A stretch of DNA of 64,000 bases from Asticcacaulis taihuensis (GTDB lineage: Bacteria > Pseudomonadota > Alphaproteobacteria > Caulobacterales > Caulobacteraceae). Both the position numbers and the translations under genes were made by a program. Position 1 is the stretch's first letter. Every line of letters starts with the position of its first letter. Below, piece after piece: positions 18,088 through 26,788 of the stretch. Below the pieces are notes generated by a model, which did no database searches, had not been told where the DNA came from, and was given only the letters and a program-made list of their open reading frames with translations. The stretch lies in the NCBI RefSeq assembly GCF_900100255.1, contig NZ_FMTS01000001.1:930001-994000 (forward strand). The letters are read 5' to 3'.

Positions 18088-18548
18088 CCCATCTTCACGG
18101 TGCGGATGGAGAAGCTGGAGGCCAGCTTGGACACGCCCGGCATGATCGAAAGCACATCGCGGTGGACATCCTCATAGCTCAAGGATTCCCGCAGCACGAT
18201 TTTCAGCAGATAATCGGCCTCGCCCGACATCAGGTGGCATTCCTCGATGGCGGCGCAGGCCAGGGCCGCGCGCTCGAACTTTTCGAAGGTCTCGCGGCGC
18301 TGGTCAGTGAGCGTGACATGCACGAACACGGTCCCCTGCTTGCCCTGGACGTTTTCGGCGATCACGGCGCGATAGCCGGTGATGACGCCTTTCTGTTCCA
18401 GGATCTTCACCCGGCGGTGGGCGGCTGAGGGGGAAAGCCCTACCGCTTCGCCCAGATCGGCGGAGGTGGCGCGGGCATCGTTGCGCAGGACCTTGATCAG
18501 TTCGCGGTCGAAGGAATCAAGATCGGAAAATTTATCGCTGTTGGCCAT
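18084..18548 (-). CDS. Lrp/AsnC family transcriptional regulator
   Basis: A 154-residue regulator starting at the ATG at 18548 (MANSDKFSDLDSFDRELIKV). The N-terminal winged helix-turn-helix (LRNDARATSADLGEAVGLSPSAAHRRVK) is followed by the RAM effector domain with GKQGTVFVHVTL and the IEECHLMSGEADYLLKIV motif. It is divergent from alanine dehydrogenase with 128 bp between start codons. In several alphaproteobacteria such AldR-type regulators control ald in response to alanine, so that role is likely here. Its 3' end overlaps the metal-sensor gene by four bases. Confidence 0.93.
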   Translation of the reverse strand: MANSDKFSDLDSFDRELIKVLRNDARATSADLGEAVGLSPSAAHRRVKILEQKGVITGYRAVIAENVQGKQGTVFVHVTLTDQRRETFEKFERAALACAAIEECHLMSGEADYLLKIVLRESLSYEDVHRDVLSIMPGVSKLASSFSIRTVKMG

Positions 18549-18676
18549 GAAATTGAGAATATATCCTCTAACTTGCCAGATCAACGTACAAAATTTCAAA
18601 AAAATGCCGTTTCAACAGGATCATAATAGACGACAAGTGAAACTAAAATAAGACCACAGGAACCGGGAGCGAAAGC

Positions 18677-19774
18677 ATGAAGATCAGTGTCCCCAGAGAA
18701 ATCAAGAACCACGAATACCGCGTCGGGCTCGTCCCCGGTTCGGTGGCCGAACTGACCCACCAGAGCCATGAGGTGTTTGTCGAAACGCAAGCCGGGGCCG
18801 GCATCGGCTTTTCCGACGAAGACTATCGCGCAGCGGGGGCAAAGATCGTCATGACCGCCGAAGAGGCGTTTGACGTCGCCGAACTCATCGTCAAGGTCAA
18901 GGAACCGCAACTGAACGAATGCAAGCGTCTGAGAGCCGATCAGACGCTTTTTACATATCTGCACCTGGCTGCCGACAAGCCCCAGGCCGAGGCCCTGATG
19001 GCTTCCGGCGCCACCTGCATCGCCTATGAGACCGTGACCGAACCACAAGGCGGCCTGCCCCTGTTGCGCCCCATGTCAGAGGTCGCCGGACGGATTTCGG
19101 TCCATGTCGGCGCCACCTATCTGCACAAGGCTTTTGGCGGCCGTGGCGTCCTGCTGGGTGGTGTGCCCGGCGTGGCGCCGGCGAAGGTCGTGATCATCGG
19201 CGGCGGCGTTTCCGGCGTCAATGCGGCGCAGATGGCGGTGGGGCTGTCGGCGGATGTGACGATTTTCGATATCAACGCCCACAAGCTGATTGAGATCGAT
19301 CAGATGTTCCACGGCCGGGTCAAGACGGCCTATTCCTCGAAAGCCGCGCTGGCCGAGGCGCTGAAAGAAGCCGACCTGGTGATCGGGGCGGTGCTGATCC
19401 CCGGTGCGGCCGCGCCCAAGCTGGTGTCAAAGGCTCAGCTCAAGACCATGAAGCCCGGCGCGGTGCTGGTCGATATCGCCATCGATCAGGGCGGCTGTTT
19501 CGAGACCTCGCACCCGACCACGCACCAGGACCCGATCTTCATGGTCGACGGTATTGTCCATTATTGCGTCGCCAACATGCCGGGCGCCGTGGCGCGTACC
19601 TCGACGCTGGCGCTCAACAACGCCACCCTGCCCTTTGTGGTGAAGATGGCGCGCATGGGTATTTCGGCCGCCCTGGCCGCCGATCCGCACCTCAAGGCGG
19701 GTCTGAATATCGCCGGCGGTCGCATCACCTACCAGGCGGTGGCCGAGGCGCTCAACCTGCCGTTTGCCGCCTGA
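18677..19774 (+). CDS. ald: Alanine dehydrogenase
   Basis: A 365-residue NAD-dependent enzyme that interconverts alanine with pyruvate and ammonia. Signatures are the N-terminal MKISVPREIKNHEYRVGL, the lysine-containing IVKVKEPQ, and the Rossmann loop VVIIGGGVSGVNAAQMAVG near residue 172. HYCVANMPGAVARTST near residue 295 is diagnostic of the family. GGGAGC lies upstream of the start. It is monocistronic with a strong terminator at 19839 and is probably controlled by the divergent Lrp-type regulator. Confidence 0.97.
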   Translation: MKISVPREIKNHEYRVGLVPGSVAELTHQSHEVFVETQAGAGIGFSDEDYRAAGAKIVMTAEEAFDVAELIVKVKEPQLNECKRLRADQTLFTYLHLAADKPQAEALMASGATCIAYETVTEPQGGLPLLRPMSEVAGRISVHVGATYLHKAFGGRGVLLGGVPGVAPAKVVIIGGGVSGVNAAQMAVGLSADVTIFDINAHKLIEIDQMFHGRVKTAYSSKAALAEALKEADLVIGAVLIPGAAAPKLVSKAQLKTMKPGAVLVDIAIDQGGCFETSHPTTHQDPIFMVDGIVHYCVANMPGAVARTSTLALNNATLPFVVKMARMGISAALAADPHLKAGLNIAGGRITYQAVAEALNLPFAA

Positions 19775-19838
19775 TCCGGCCGCACCCCTGGCGCGTATAA
19801 GATCATTCGGTGCCGCTTCGCCCTATGGCGGCGCCCTT

Positions 19839-19878
19839 AAGCGTCCGGGAAATGCCCTCCCTCCCGGACGCTTTTTTT
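19839..19878 (+). terminator. Rho-independent terminator of ald
   Basis: AAGCGTCCGGGA (19839-19850) pairs perfectly with TCCCGGACGCTT (19862-19873) around an 11-base loop, followed by a T-run to 19878. It lies 65 bp after the ald stop codon. Confidence 0.93.
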
Positions 19879-19956
19879 GGCTACCAGAGGACTTTCCACA
19901 TCAAAGTGTCACGGTTACGGTTCTATGACGCGGTAGCGTTTTATGAGGAGCCCGCC

Positions 19957-21816
19957 ATGATTAAGTCCCGCCGTTTTGCCCGCAATGTCTGCCTGGCTGT
20001 TCTTGGCTTCATCGCAATCAGCAGCATGGCTCACGCCGCCGACAAGCCGCGCAATGTGATCATCTTTGTGGCCGATGGCCTGCGCTACGGCATCGTCAAT
20101 CACGATACGGCCCCGACCCTGGCCAATATCCAGAAAAACGGCGTCGATTTCCGCAATTCGCATTCGCTCTACCCCACCGTCACCACCACCAATGCCTCGG
20201 CCATCGCCACCGGCCACGGCATAGGCGATACCGGCGAATGGTCGAATTCCCTGCGCCTGCCGGCATTGAAATACGAGCCCGGCGCCGTTCACTTCATGGA
20301 AAACGACGCGATCCTCAAGGAAGCCAATGGCCTTTATGACGGTAACAACTATCTCAATGAGATGAGCCTGCTGGCCCTGGCCCGTCAGAACCATTGCCAG
20401 ACGGCGGCCATCGGCAAGGAAGGCCCGGTCCTGATCCAGGATATCAGCGCCGCCGATGGCGCCAGCACCATCTTTATCGACGACTCGACCGGTACGCGCT
20501 GGGAGAAGGGGCACCCCATTCCGGTCGCACCTGAGATCATGCAGGCGATCAAGGATGCCGGGCTGGAAACCGAGGCGCGCGACCGCGGCCTCAACCAGTC
20601 CCCCGGTGCCTATAACCTGCCCGGCGTACAGGTGGCCAATATCTATCAGCAGCAATGGTTCGTCGACGTGACCACCAAGGTCGTCCTGCCGCGCTTTGTG
20701 GCCAGTGGTCAGCCCTTCGCCCTGGTTTACTGGTCGCGCGACCCGGACGGCACCCAGCACAATACCGGCGATAGCCTGAACAAACTCTCGCCCGGCATCA
20801 ACGGCCCGACCTCACTGGCCGCCGTGCGCAATGCGTCCGATAACCTGCAAGCTTTGATCGACAAGCTGAAAGAACTCGGTGTCTACGACAATACCGACAT
20901 CTTCGTCACCGCCGATCATGGTTTCTCGACCATAGCCCGCCAGTCGAAGACCTCCTGGGCGGTGAAGCAATCCTATCCGGACGATACAGTGAAGGGCTTC
21001 CTGCCGGAGGGCTTCCTGGCCATCGACCTGAGCCGGGCGCTGAACCTGCCACTGATCGATGCCTACAAGTCGCCAATCCGACTGGAAAACGGTGAGCATC
21101 CGCACAATTACTCGGCACTGGGCGGCGATCTCGATCATCCTGACGTGCTGGCGGTCGGCTCCGGCGGTTCGGAACTGCTCTATCTCGATCCGGCCAAGGC
21201 GAAGGCCCTGGCGCCGAAGATCATAGCCGCCCTGACGCAGCAGGACTATGTGGCGGCCTTGTTCGTCGATGACGAATTGGGCCCGATCCCCGGCGCTCTA
21301 CCCATGAGCGCGGTGGGCCTGCGCGGATCGGCCCTGACGCCGCGCCCAGCCATCTATGTCGGTTTCGCTGATTACGTCCTGCCCTCATGCCTGAAAACTT
21401 GGAAGCAGCCCGAACTGTGCTCGGTCATGATCAATGACACCAATCTCCAGCAGGGCCAGGGCAATCACGGCGGCTTCACCCGCGCCAATACGCGCAACTT
21501 CATGGCCGCCATCGGTCCGGACTTCAAGGCCGGTTATGCCGATGCGGCCCCGATCTCCAATGCCGATATCACCCCGACACTGGCCCACATCCTGGGTTTT
21601 AACCTGCCCTCCAAAGGCCCGCTCAAGGGCCGCGTCATCGATGAAGCGCTGGTCAACGGTCCTCAGACCATCGGCAGCACGCCGCAGGTGACCCGCTCTG
21701 CGCCGGCCGCCAATGGTTTTGTTACCATTCTGGAAGGCCAGAATGTGGGCGATGAACATTATTTCGACGCTGCCGGAATGCCGGGCCGCGTGGTGGGCTT
21801 AAAGTCCACGAAATAG
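19957..21816 (+). CDS. Alkaline phosphatase superfamily protein (type I phosphodiesterase/nucleotide pyrophosphatase-like), exported
   Basis: A 619-residue protein from ATG 19957, which has GAGGAG upstream and opens a signal peptide ending AHAA. Metal and nucleophile motifs of the superfamily are visible: VIIFVADGLRYG near the mature N terminus, YPTVTTTNASAIATGHG with the probable Thr nucleophile, VTADHGFSTIA, and NHGGFTRANTRNFM near the C terminus. It should hydrolyse phosphate esters in the periplasm; the substrate cannot be told. It is not linked to an obvious operon. A weak hairpin follows its stop codon. Confidence 0.9.
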   Translation: MIKSRRFARNVCLAVLGFIAISSMAHAADKPRNVIIFVADGLRYGIVNHDTAPTLANIQKNGVDFRNSHSLYPTVTTTNASAIATGHGIGDTGEWSNSLRLPALKYEPGAVHFMENDAILKEANGLYDGNNYLNEMSLLALARQNHCQTAAIGKEGPVLIQDISAADGASTIFIDDSTGTRWEKGHPIPVAPEIMQAIKDAGLETEARDRGLNQSPGAYNLPGVQVANIYQQQWFVDVTTKVVLPRFVASGQPFALVYWSRDPDGTQHNTGDSLNKLSPGINGPTSLAAVRNASDNLQALIDKLKELGVYDNTDIFVTADHGFSTIARQSKTSWAVKQSYPDDTVKGFLPEGFLAIDLSRALNLPLIDAYKSPIRLENGEHPHNYSALGGDLDHPDVLAVGSGGSELLYLDPAKAKALAPKIIAALTQQDYVAALFVDDELGPIPGALPMSAVGLRGSALTPRPAIYVGFADYVLPSCLKTWKQPELCSVMINDTNLQQGQGNHGGFTRANTRNFMAAIGPDFKAGYADAAPISNADITPTLAHILGFNLPSKGPLKGRVIDEALVNGPQTIGSTPQVTRSAPAANGFVTILEGQNVGDEHYFDAAGMPGRVVGLKSTK

Positions 21817-21842
21817 ACTGTTTGATTACAGTATTATTTTTC
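21817..21842 (+). terminator. Weak candidate terminator after the phosphodiesterase gene
   Basis: ACTGT (21817-21821) and ACAGT (21828-21832) form a 5-bp stem directly after the stop codon, followed by ATTATTTTTCTT. The T-rich tail is good but the stem is short and AT-rich. Confidence 0.4.
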
Positions 21843-21916
21843 TTGGTGTTTCTGGAATTGTGCCACATAGTCTCTGCCTAAGGGCTGGAAATGCCTTGGA
21901 TTTTGTGGGGAAAACT

Positions 21917-22405
21917 ATGGCCCGGACCGTCCGGATACGTCGCATTGACGTGGATGAACTGGAAATCGTACGCGAACTGGCCCTGATCATCTGGCCGAAA
22001 TGTTACCGTAACATCATCGGTCCCGATCGGGTCGATGCCATGCTGGCCGTACTTTACGCAACCGACAATCTCGAACGGGAAATGGTTGAGCACGGGCACG
22101 TCTTCTGGATCGTGCGCGTCAATGAGATGGATGTGGGCTATGCCTCTGCCTATGTTGATGGCGACCGCCTGTGGCTGAAAAAGCTGTATGTCCGTGATGA
22201 GTTTCGCGGGCTGGGTCTCGGCAAGGCCCTGATCGAGGCGGCGCTTGATCATTTCACGGCGAACGAACTGGCGCTCTATGTCAACAAGGACAATACACCG
22301 GCGATAAACTATTACCTGCGTTCGGGCTTTCAGGTTGAAGCGGAAGTGCCTGTGCAGATGGGACCGTACGAATTTACCGATTATGTGATGCAGCGCACGC
22401 TTTAA
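21917..22405 (+). CDS. GNAT family N-acetyltransferase
   Basis: A 162-residue acetyltransferase from ATG 21917 (MARTVRIRRIDVDELEIV). The acetyl-CoA binding motif A is LYVRDEFRGLGLGKALIEAA near residue 95-115, followed by the YVNKDNTPAINYYLRSGF segment typical of the family. It is a clear paralogue of the next gene: both share an IVR-WPK-YR block near the N terminus, a GHVF block, and the FRGxGLGKALI motif. The substrate is unknown. Confidence 0.9.
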   Translation: MARTVRIRRIDVDELEIVRELALIIWPKCYRNIIGPDRVDAMLAVLYATDNLEREMVEHGHVFWIVRVNEMDVGYASAYVDGDRLWLKKLYVRDEFRGLGLGKALIEAALDHFTANELALYVNKDNTPAINYYLRSGFQVEAEVPVQMGPYEFTDYVMQRTL

Positions 22406-22734
22406 TATTCGCAGAAGAATGACAGCGCTGGTCACACGCTAATCTTTACCCTTTATTATCTATACCCGCAAAAAAAGAGAATTTTTTCGTTGTAACAAGC
22501 CTGTTACCACTCATTTAACAACTTACGCGGGCGAATCATCTGTGTTAACCTCTCCTAACGCTTTATTAAGGCGAGCGCCCGGTCAGTGTTAAAACAGAAA
22601 AAGACACATAAAACCGAGACGTAATAATACCTGCCCTATTTCTGCAAGAATTACCGAGTAAACCGACAATCGATCTGAGGACGAGCCATCCGCTCATAAT
22701 ATTGCTCTCACCCTGATAGCCATGGAGCCACACC
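22406..22734. other. 329-bp AT-rich intergenic region between acetyltransferase paralogues
   Basis: The stretch is much richer in A and T than the flanks and has no convincing reading frame. A run of seven A and a run of six T around GAGAA near 22470-22488 could form a weak hairpin after the first gene. TTAACCTCTCCTAAC near 22544 is only a loose palindrome. The second gene's promoter probably lies here. Confidence 0.5.
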
Positions 22735-23244
22735 ATGACCCTCACGCCGCAAACCCGCCCTATCTCCGTTTCCGAACTCGATATCGTGCGCGATATCGCC
22801 ATGCAGGTCTGGCCGAAATCCTACCGCGCCAGCATTCCACCTGATCAGATCGATTCCATGGTCAGTCAGGCTTTCGACCCGGACAAGCTGGAAGACGACA
22901 TCATGCAGCGCGGCCACGTCTTCTTCGTGATCCGCGCCGGCCGCGTCGATGTCGGCTTCTGCTCCGCCCACCTCGAAGGCACCCGCATCTGGATCACCAA
23001 GCTGTGCGTCCTGCCCGATTTTCGCGGCTTCGGCCTCGGCAAAGCCCTGATCCGCGCAGCCCAGGCGCACTTTGCCCCGGCGCATGACATCGTCATGTGC
23101 ATTCACAAGGACCACGATCCGGCGGTCAATTTCTGCCTGCGCAGCGGCTTCAAGATTGCCCGCGAGATCCCCTCCGAACTGGATGGGCTGACCGACTATG
23201 TCATGCTGATGCCCATGTCGCAGATGGAGATGTGCGCGGCTTAA
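22735..23244 (+). CDS. GNAT family N-acetyltransferase (paralogue of the upstream gene)
   Basis: A 169-residue acetyltransferase with motif A LPDFRGFGLGKALIRAAQ near residue 95 and the downstream HKDHDPAVNFCLRSGFKI segment. It aligns along its whole length with the gene at 21917, sharing WPKSYR, GHVFF, and the ending TDYVM, so the pair looks like an old tandem duplication. A ribosome site is not obvious (ATGGAGCC upstream). Function unknown. Confidence 0.9.
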   Translation: MTLTPQTRPISVSELDIVRDIAMQVWPKSYRASIPPDQIDSMVSQAFDPDKLEDDIMQRGHVFFVIRAGRVDVGFCSAHLEGTRIWITKLCVLPDFRGFGLGKALIRAAQAHFAPAHDIVMCIHKDHDPAVNFCLRSGFKIAREIPSELDGLTDYVMLMPMSQMEMCAA

Positions 23245-23744
23245 GCCAGTAACTGTCGGATATCCGGCCCGCCGAATCCCACCTGCCAGGCCCAGACCAA
23301 CAGGCAATGCAGGATGACGGCGGGCCATATCGATCCGGTACGGTAACGCATCAACGCGCATCCCAGGCCGAGCACGCCCGCGCAGGTCAGAAATGCCGGC
23401 TTCAGGAACAGATGCGCGCCCGGCAAGATGAAAAGCGCTTCAATCACATGCCACGCTACAAAGATGAGCACGGCCGCCCCGATCCACAGGGCCGGCCGCC
23501 TTGTTTCCCCCTGATCGGGCACCAGCAGACCCCGGAAAACCACTTCCTCGCTGAAAGCTGGCACCAGCAAAACGCTCAGCAAACGCAGGGGCCAGCCGGT
23601 CGTGCGCGGCTGCCAGTGAAGCAAGCCGGTGAGACCGGCCACCACAGAGATGAAGGCCAGGGTCAGGCCGCCTATCAGCAGGCATAACCCCCAGCCTTTG
23701 AAGTCGGGCCATGTCAGAAGCGAACGGATCAGGCGGCGGATCAT
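23241..23744 (-). CDS. CPBP family intramembrane protease-like protein
   Basis: A 167-residue integral membrane protein with about four hydrophobic segments. The CPBP/Abi signature appears as PAFSEEVVFRGLLVP (Glu-Glu-x3-Arg) near residue 67, with later conserved His residues in VAWHVIEAL and WPAVILHCLL. These are CAAX-protease-like metalloenzymes or scaffolds. The gene follows the 340-residue membrane protein after 9 bp, so they form an operon. It overlaps the end of the convergent acetyltransferase by four bases. Confidence 0.85.
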   Translation of the reverse strand: MIRRLIRSLLTWPDFKGWGLCLLIGGLTLAFISVVAGLTGLLHWQPRTTGWPLRLLSVLLVPAFSEEVVFRGLLVPDQGETRRPALWIGAAVLIFVAWHVIEALFILPGAHLFLKPAFLTCAGVLGLGCALMRYRTGSIWPAVILHCLLVWAWQVGFGGPDIRQLLA

Positions 23745-23753
23745 TCCACCAGC

Positions 23754-24776
23754 CTATACCTTTTTGCGCAAGGCGTGAATGGCCAGCCAGATCATCAGCA
23801 AGACACCAATCATATCGAGAGCGATCTTGCCATAGAGATCGACGCCGCCGCCGAAACCTATGAACAGGAAAGCGAAATTCCCCCAGGTGATCGAAAAGGT
23901 CATGGCGATCAGGTGCGCCATCGTCCATTTCGGCGAAGCCATCCAGCGCGGCACCAGGGCCATGATCAGCAATCCCAGACCGATGCCCACCGCGACCGGC
24001 ACAAAGGTCGGCACTTGCGGCGCGGCGCCAAAGGCCAGCACCTCGATGGCGAAGATGCCCCCCGCCGTGGCCGCACCGAGCGCGGCCAGCAACAGCGGAT
24101 GCGGCGGGTTCGCCGGTTTTGCCGGCGCTGCCAGTACGCGCCGCAACGGTCCGATCGCCAGGCCGATCAGGACAAGGATCGCCGCCGCCGAAATAATCGC
24201 CAGGTTTTGCGGCAGGTAATAGGGCGGCAAGTGGAAGCTGTTGGCCCGCGCGATGATATTCCAGCCGTACCAGGCGGCAAATGACGCCGGCACAAACAGG
24301 ATCACCAGCGGAATTATGCCCCACATGTTGAGCCATGGCTCATCCTTGCGGGTCGGATACAGCATCTCGCACAGCGCCACCGGTACGCAGACCACAAAAA
24401 TCGCCTCATACAACATGGCCCAGGTGAAATAGACATAGTTGAAGCCAAACGCCCGGCCATATTCCACGCCCTTGATCTGCACCACCAGGGAGGCGAAGGA
24501 GGTCTGCTGGATCAGGCACTCTTCCGCCACCGCCAGGGCCAGGGCGAGCAGGATCAGGTTGACCCAGCCCAGCCGGAACCGGCGCACGCAGTAACGCGCC
24601 AGCACCGCGCCCGTGCCCCAGATGAGCACTTCCATGAGGAAGATAGCCGGAAAACCCATCAGCGCGCTCACCCGCGTGGCGCCCGGCAGCACCTCCGCGA
24701 TCAAGGGCGCCATCAGCATAAGCGTTATCGCCGGCAAGGCTTTATGGAACCACGATTTTTTCGCTGCATCAGGCAT
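23754..24776 (-). CDS. Polytopic membrane protein of unknown function
   Basis: A 340-residue protein with roughly nine or ten hydrophobic segments. I do not recognise a family. A notable acidic pair inside a membrane segment, LALAVAEECLIQQTS near residue 85, is reminiscent of the EE motif of its CPBP neighbour but lacks the following Arg. YVYFTWAMLYEAIFVV and HLIAMTFSITWGNFAFLF are other polar-in-membrane patches. It is divergent from a MarR regulator across a 44-bp promoter region containing a perfect palindrome, so it is the likely target of that regulator. Confidence 0.75.
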   Translation of the reverse strand: MPDAAKKSWFHKALPAITLMLMAPLIAEVLPGATRVSALMGFPAIFLMEVLIWGTGAVLARYCVRRFRLGWVNLILLALALAVAEECLIQQTSFASLVVQIKGVEYGRAFGFNYVYFTWAMLYEAIFVVCVPVALCEMLYPTRKDEPWLNMWGIIPLVILFVPASFAAWYGWNIIARANSFHLPPYYLPQNLAIISAAAILVLIGLAIGPLRRVLAAPAKPANPPHPLLLAALGAATAGGIFAIEVLAFGAAPQVPTFVPVAVGIGLGLLIMALVPRWMASPKWTMAHLIAMTFSITWGNFAFLFIGFGGGVDLYGKIALDMIGVLLMIWLAIHALRKKV

Positions 24777-24814
24777 GTTTTTGCCTTTCCCTTATCATTT
24801 ATCTCATATATAAA

Positions 24815-24832
24815 TATCTTATGTCTAAGATA
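24815..24832. promoter_or_regulatory. Palindrome spanning the marR start codon, candidate operator
   Basis: TATCTTA (24815-24821) and TAAGATA (24826-24832) are a perfect 7-bp inverted repeat with a 4-bp centre. The ATG of the marR gene begins at 24821, so a bound regulator would block its own translation start region as well as the short promoter region shared with the divergent membrane protein gene. Confidence 0.6.
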
Positions 24833-25273
24833 AATGCAAACCGCAATCTGGGGCGCGAGCTGGCCACGGCCGTCATCACCTTCCATGAAACCGTGGCCCG
24901 CCGCCTCAATATGAGCGCGGCCGAAAGCCGCTGCCTGGGGGTGCTGAATGATCTGGAAGTGGCGACACCTGGCCAACTGGCGCAGGCCACGGGTCTCACC
25001 ACGGGCGCCATTACCGGCATAGTCGATCGGCTGGAAAAAGCCGGTTACGCCCGCCGCGAGGCCAATCCGGACGACCGCCGCAGCCTGCTGGTCCGTATTC
25101 GCCAGCCGGAAAAGATCGGCGAAATTCTGGGGCCGATCTATGGCTCGCTCAGCGCTGCCATGAAGCAAATGTCCGGCGAGTATACGCCTGAGCAACTGGA
25201 AATCATCGATCGTTATCTGACCCAGACCATCGAGGTGCTAAAGGGCGAGACGGAAAAACTGAAAAACCGCTAG
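24821..25273 (+). CDS. MarR family transcriptional regulator
   Basis: A 150-residue regulator with the family's winged helix-turn-helix: LNMSAAESRCLGVLNDLE, then the recognition region GLTTGAITGIVDRLEKAG, then the wing ANPDDRRSLLVRI. It is divergent from the membrane-protein/CPBP pair with only 44 bp between start codons, which suggests that it controls them and itself. The inducing ligand is unknown. Its stop overlaps the end of the convergent Sel1 gene. Confidence 0.93.
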   Translation: MSKINANRNLGRELATAVITFHETVARRLNMSAAESRCLGVLNDLEVATPGQLAQATGLTTGAITGIVDRLEKAGYARREANPDDRRSLLVRIRQPEKIGEILGPIYGSLSAAMKQMSGEYTPEQLEIIDRYLTQTIEVLKGETEKLKNR

Positions 25274-26589
25274 TCGGTCTTTACGGACTTGAAATCCGCC
25301 GCCATGGCTTGCGCGGCGCGCACATCGGATCCCGACATCTGCGTTTTCAGGCTATCCGCCGCCTTTTTGGCGTCTTCATTCTCCTGCCCCGCTGACAGTA
25401 GATACCACATCAGGGCCGTCTTGCGGTCCATGGGTACGCCAAAGGCATTTTCATACATGACGCCAAGCTGGTACTCTCCTTCGTCATCGCCCTGCGCCGC
25501 CGAGAGTCTGAGCCACTTCAGCGCCTGGGTGTAGTCCGCGGTGACACCATAACCCTTGGCGTACATGTAACCGATCTTGTACTGCCCCGGCGCATAAGCC
25601 TGGTCCGCTGCCATCTGATACCACTTAAACGCCTGACCATAGTCACGCGGCAGGAAATCGCCATAGAAGTAGCTGCTGCCCAGTTTCAACTGGCCGATAC
25701 TGTTGCCCTGCATGGCGGCAAGCGCATAATATTTAAAAGCCTCCCCCGCATCACTTTCCATACCGATGCCTTCGTCATAGAAGCGGCCGATCGCCAATTG
25801 GCCATATTCGCAGGTCTTGTCGGCCGCCTTCTGATACCACTGACGCGCCTGAGCCAGATCCTGCGCCTGACCGTTCAGGCCTTTTTCAAAAACACGCCCC
25901 ATGGCGTAAAGCCCGCTGCAATTGCCAAGCTCGGCGGCCTTTTTATAGTTGTCCAGCGCCTTGGCGGGGTCCTTCGCCACGCCCTGCCCGTCATCGTACA
26001 TATCGCCGAGCGCATCATAGCCATAACCGCTGCCGAGATCGGCGGATTTCTGATAAAGCGCCATGGCTTCGGCATAGTCCTGCTTCACGCCACGCCCGCC
26101 ATAGTAGAGGTCTCCCAGATTATTGATGGCGAAGATGAAGTTCTGGTCCGCCGCCAGTTTGTACCAGCGCGCCGCTTCGGTCTCGTCCTTTGCGACGCTC
26201 TTGCCGTTTTCGTACATCCAGCCGACGCTGTATTGCCCATCGGCGTTGTTCAGCGCGGCCGCCTGCCGGTAGAGCTTCATCGCCATGTCAGCGTCTTCGG
26301 GTACGCCGCTGCCCGTGACATAGAGATCGCCCAGATCGACCTGCGCCTGAGCGTCACCGGTCGCCGCGGCCTTGTCCAGCCACTTGAAGGCCAGGTCATA
26401 ATCCGCCTGCACGCCCGTGCCGCGATAATAGGCTTCCCCCAGTTCATCCATGGCCCGTATATCGCCGGCCTCGGCTTTTTTGGTCAGGTCGTCGATTTTC
26501 GCTGACTGGGCATCGCCGGCAAGCGCGTGCAGCGGCACGCCTCCCAGCACAAACAGAGCACAGGCTGCGGATAAGATTACAGATTTCAT
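25270..26589 (-). CDS. Secreted Sel1-repeat protein (ten repeats)
   Basis: A 439-residue protein from ATG 26589, preceded by GAGGGGGAC. A signal peptide (MKSVILSAACALFVLGG...HALA) is followed by ten consecutive 36-residue Sel1-like repeats, each with the LG-xY-xGxGV...A--WY--AA pattern, and a short charged tail. Sel1 repeats are alpha-solenoid scaffolds for protein-protein contacts, here probably in the periplasm. No enzymatic domain is seen. The next gene upstream (LemA) is divergent. Confidence 0.93.
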   Translation of the reverse strand: MKSVILSAACALFVLGGVPLHALAGDAQSAKIDDLTKKAEAGDIRAMDELGEAYYRGTGVQADYDLAFKWLDKAAATGDAQAQVDLGDLYVTGSGVPEDADMAMKLYRQAAALNNADGQYSVGWMYENGKSVAKDETEAARWYKLAADQNFIFAINNLGDLYYGGRGVKQDYAEAMALYQKSADLGSGYGYDALGDMYDDGQGVAKDPAKALDNYKKAAELGNCSGLYAMGRVFEKGLNGQAQDLAQARQWYQKAADKTCEYGQLAIGRFYDEGIGMESDAGEAFKYYALAAMQGNSIGQLKLGSSYFYGDFLPRDYGQAFKWYQMAADQAYAPGQYKIGYMYAKGYGVTADYTQALKWLRLSAAQGDDEGEYQLGVMYENAFGVPMDRKTALMWYLLSAGQENEDAKKAADSLKTQMSGSDVRAAQAMAADFKSVKTD

Positions 26590-26788
26590 GATAGTCCCCC
26601 TCGGTAACCGGATAAGGATAGATGAGATTTTGCCGGTTGTCTCGCCCGCTCTGCGATCGGAAGTGTGCGGCATTTTCCACGCCCTCTTCCAGCCCCCTTT
26701 AAATTGGGTTAAGAAGAACCACATAAGGACGGCGTTGGGGGCGCGTTTGGCTGCTCCCCGCGCATAGGGCAACAAAGGAGCGCCTTCT

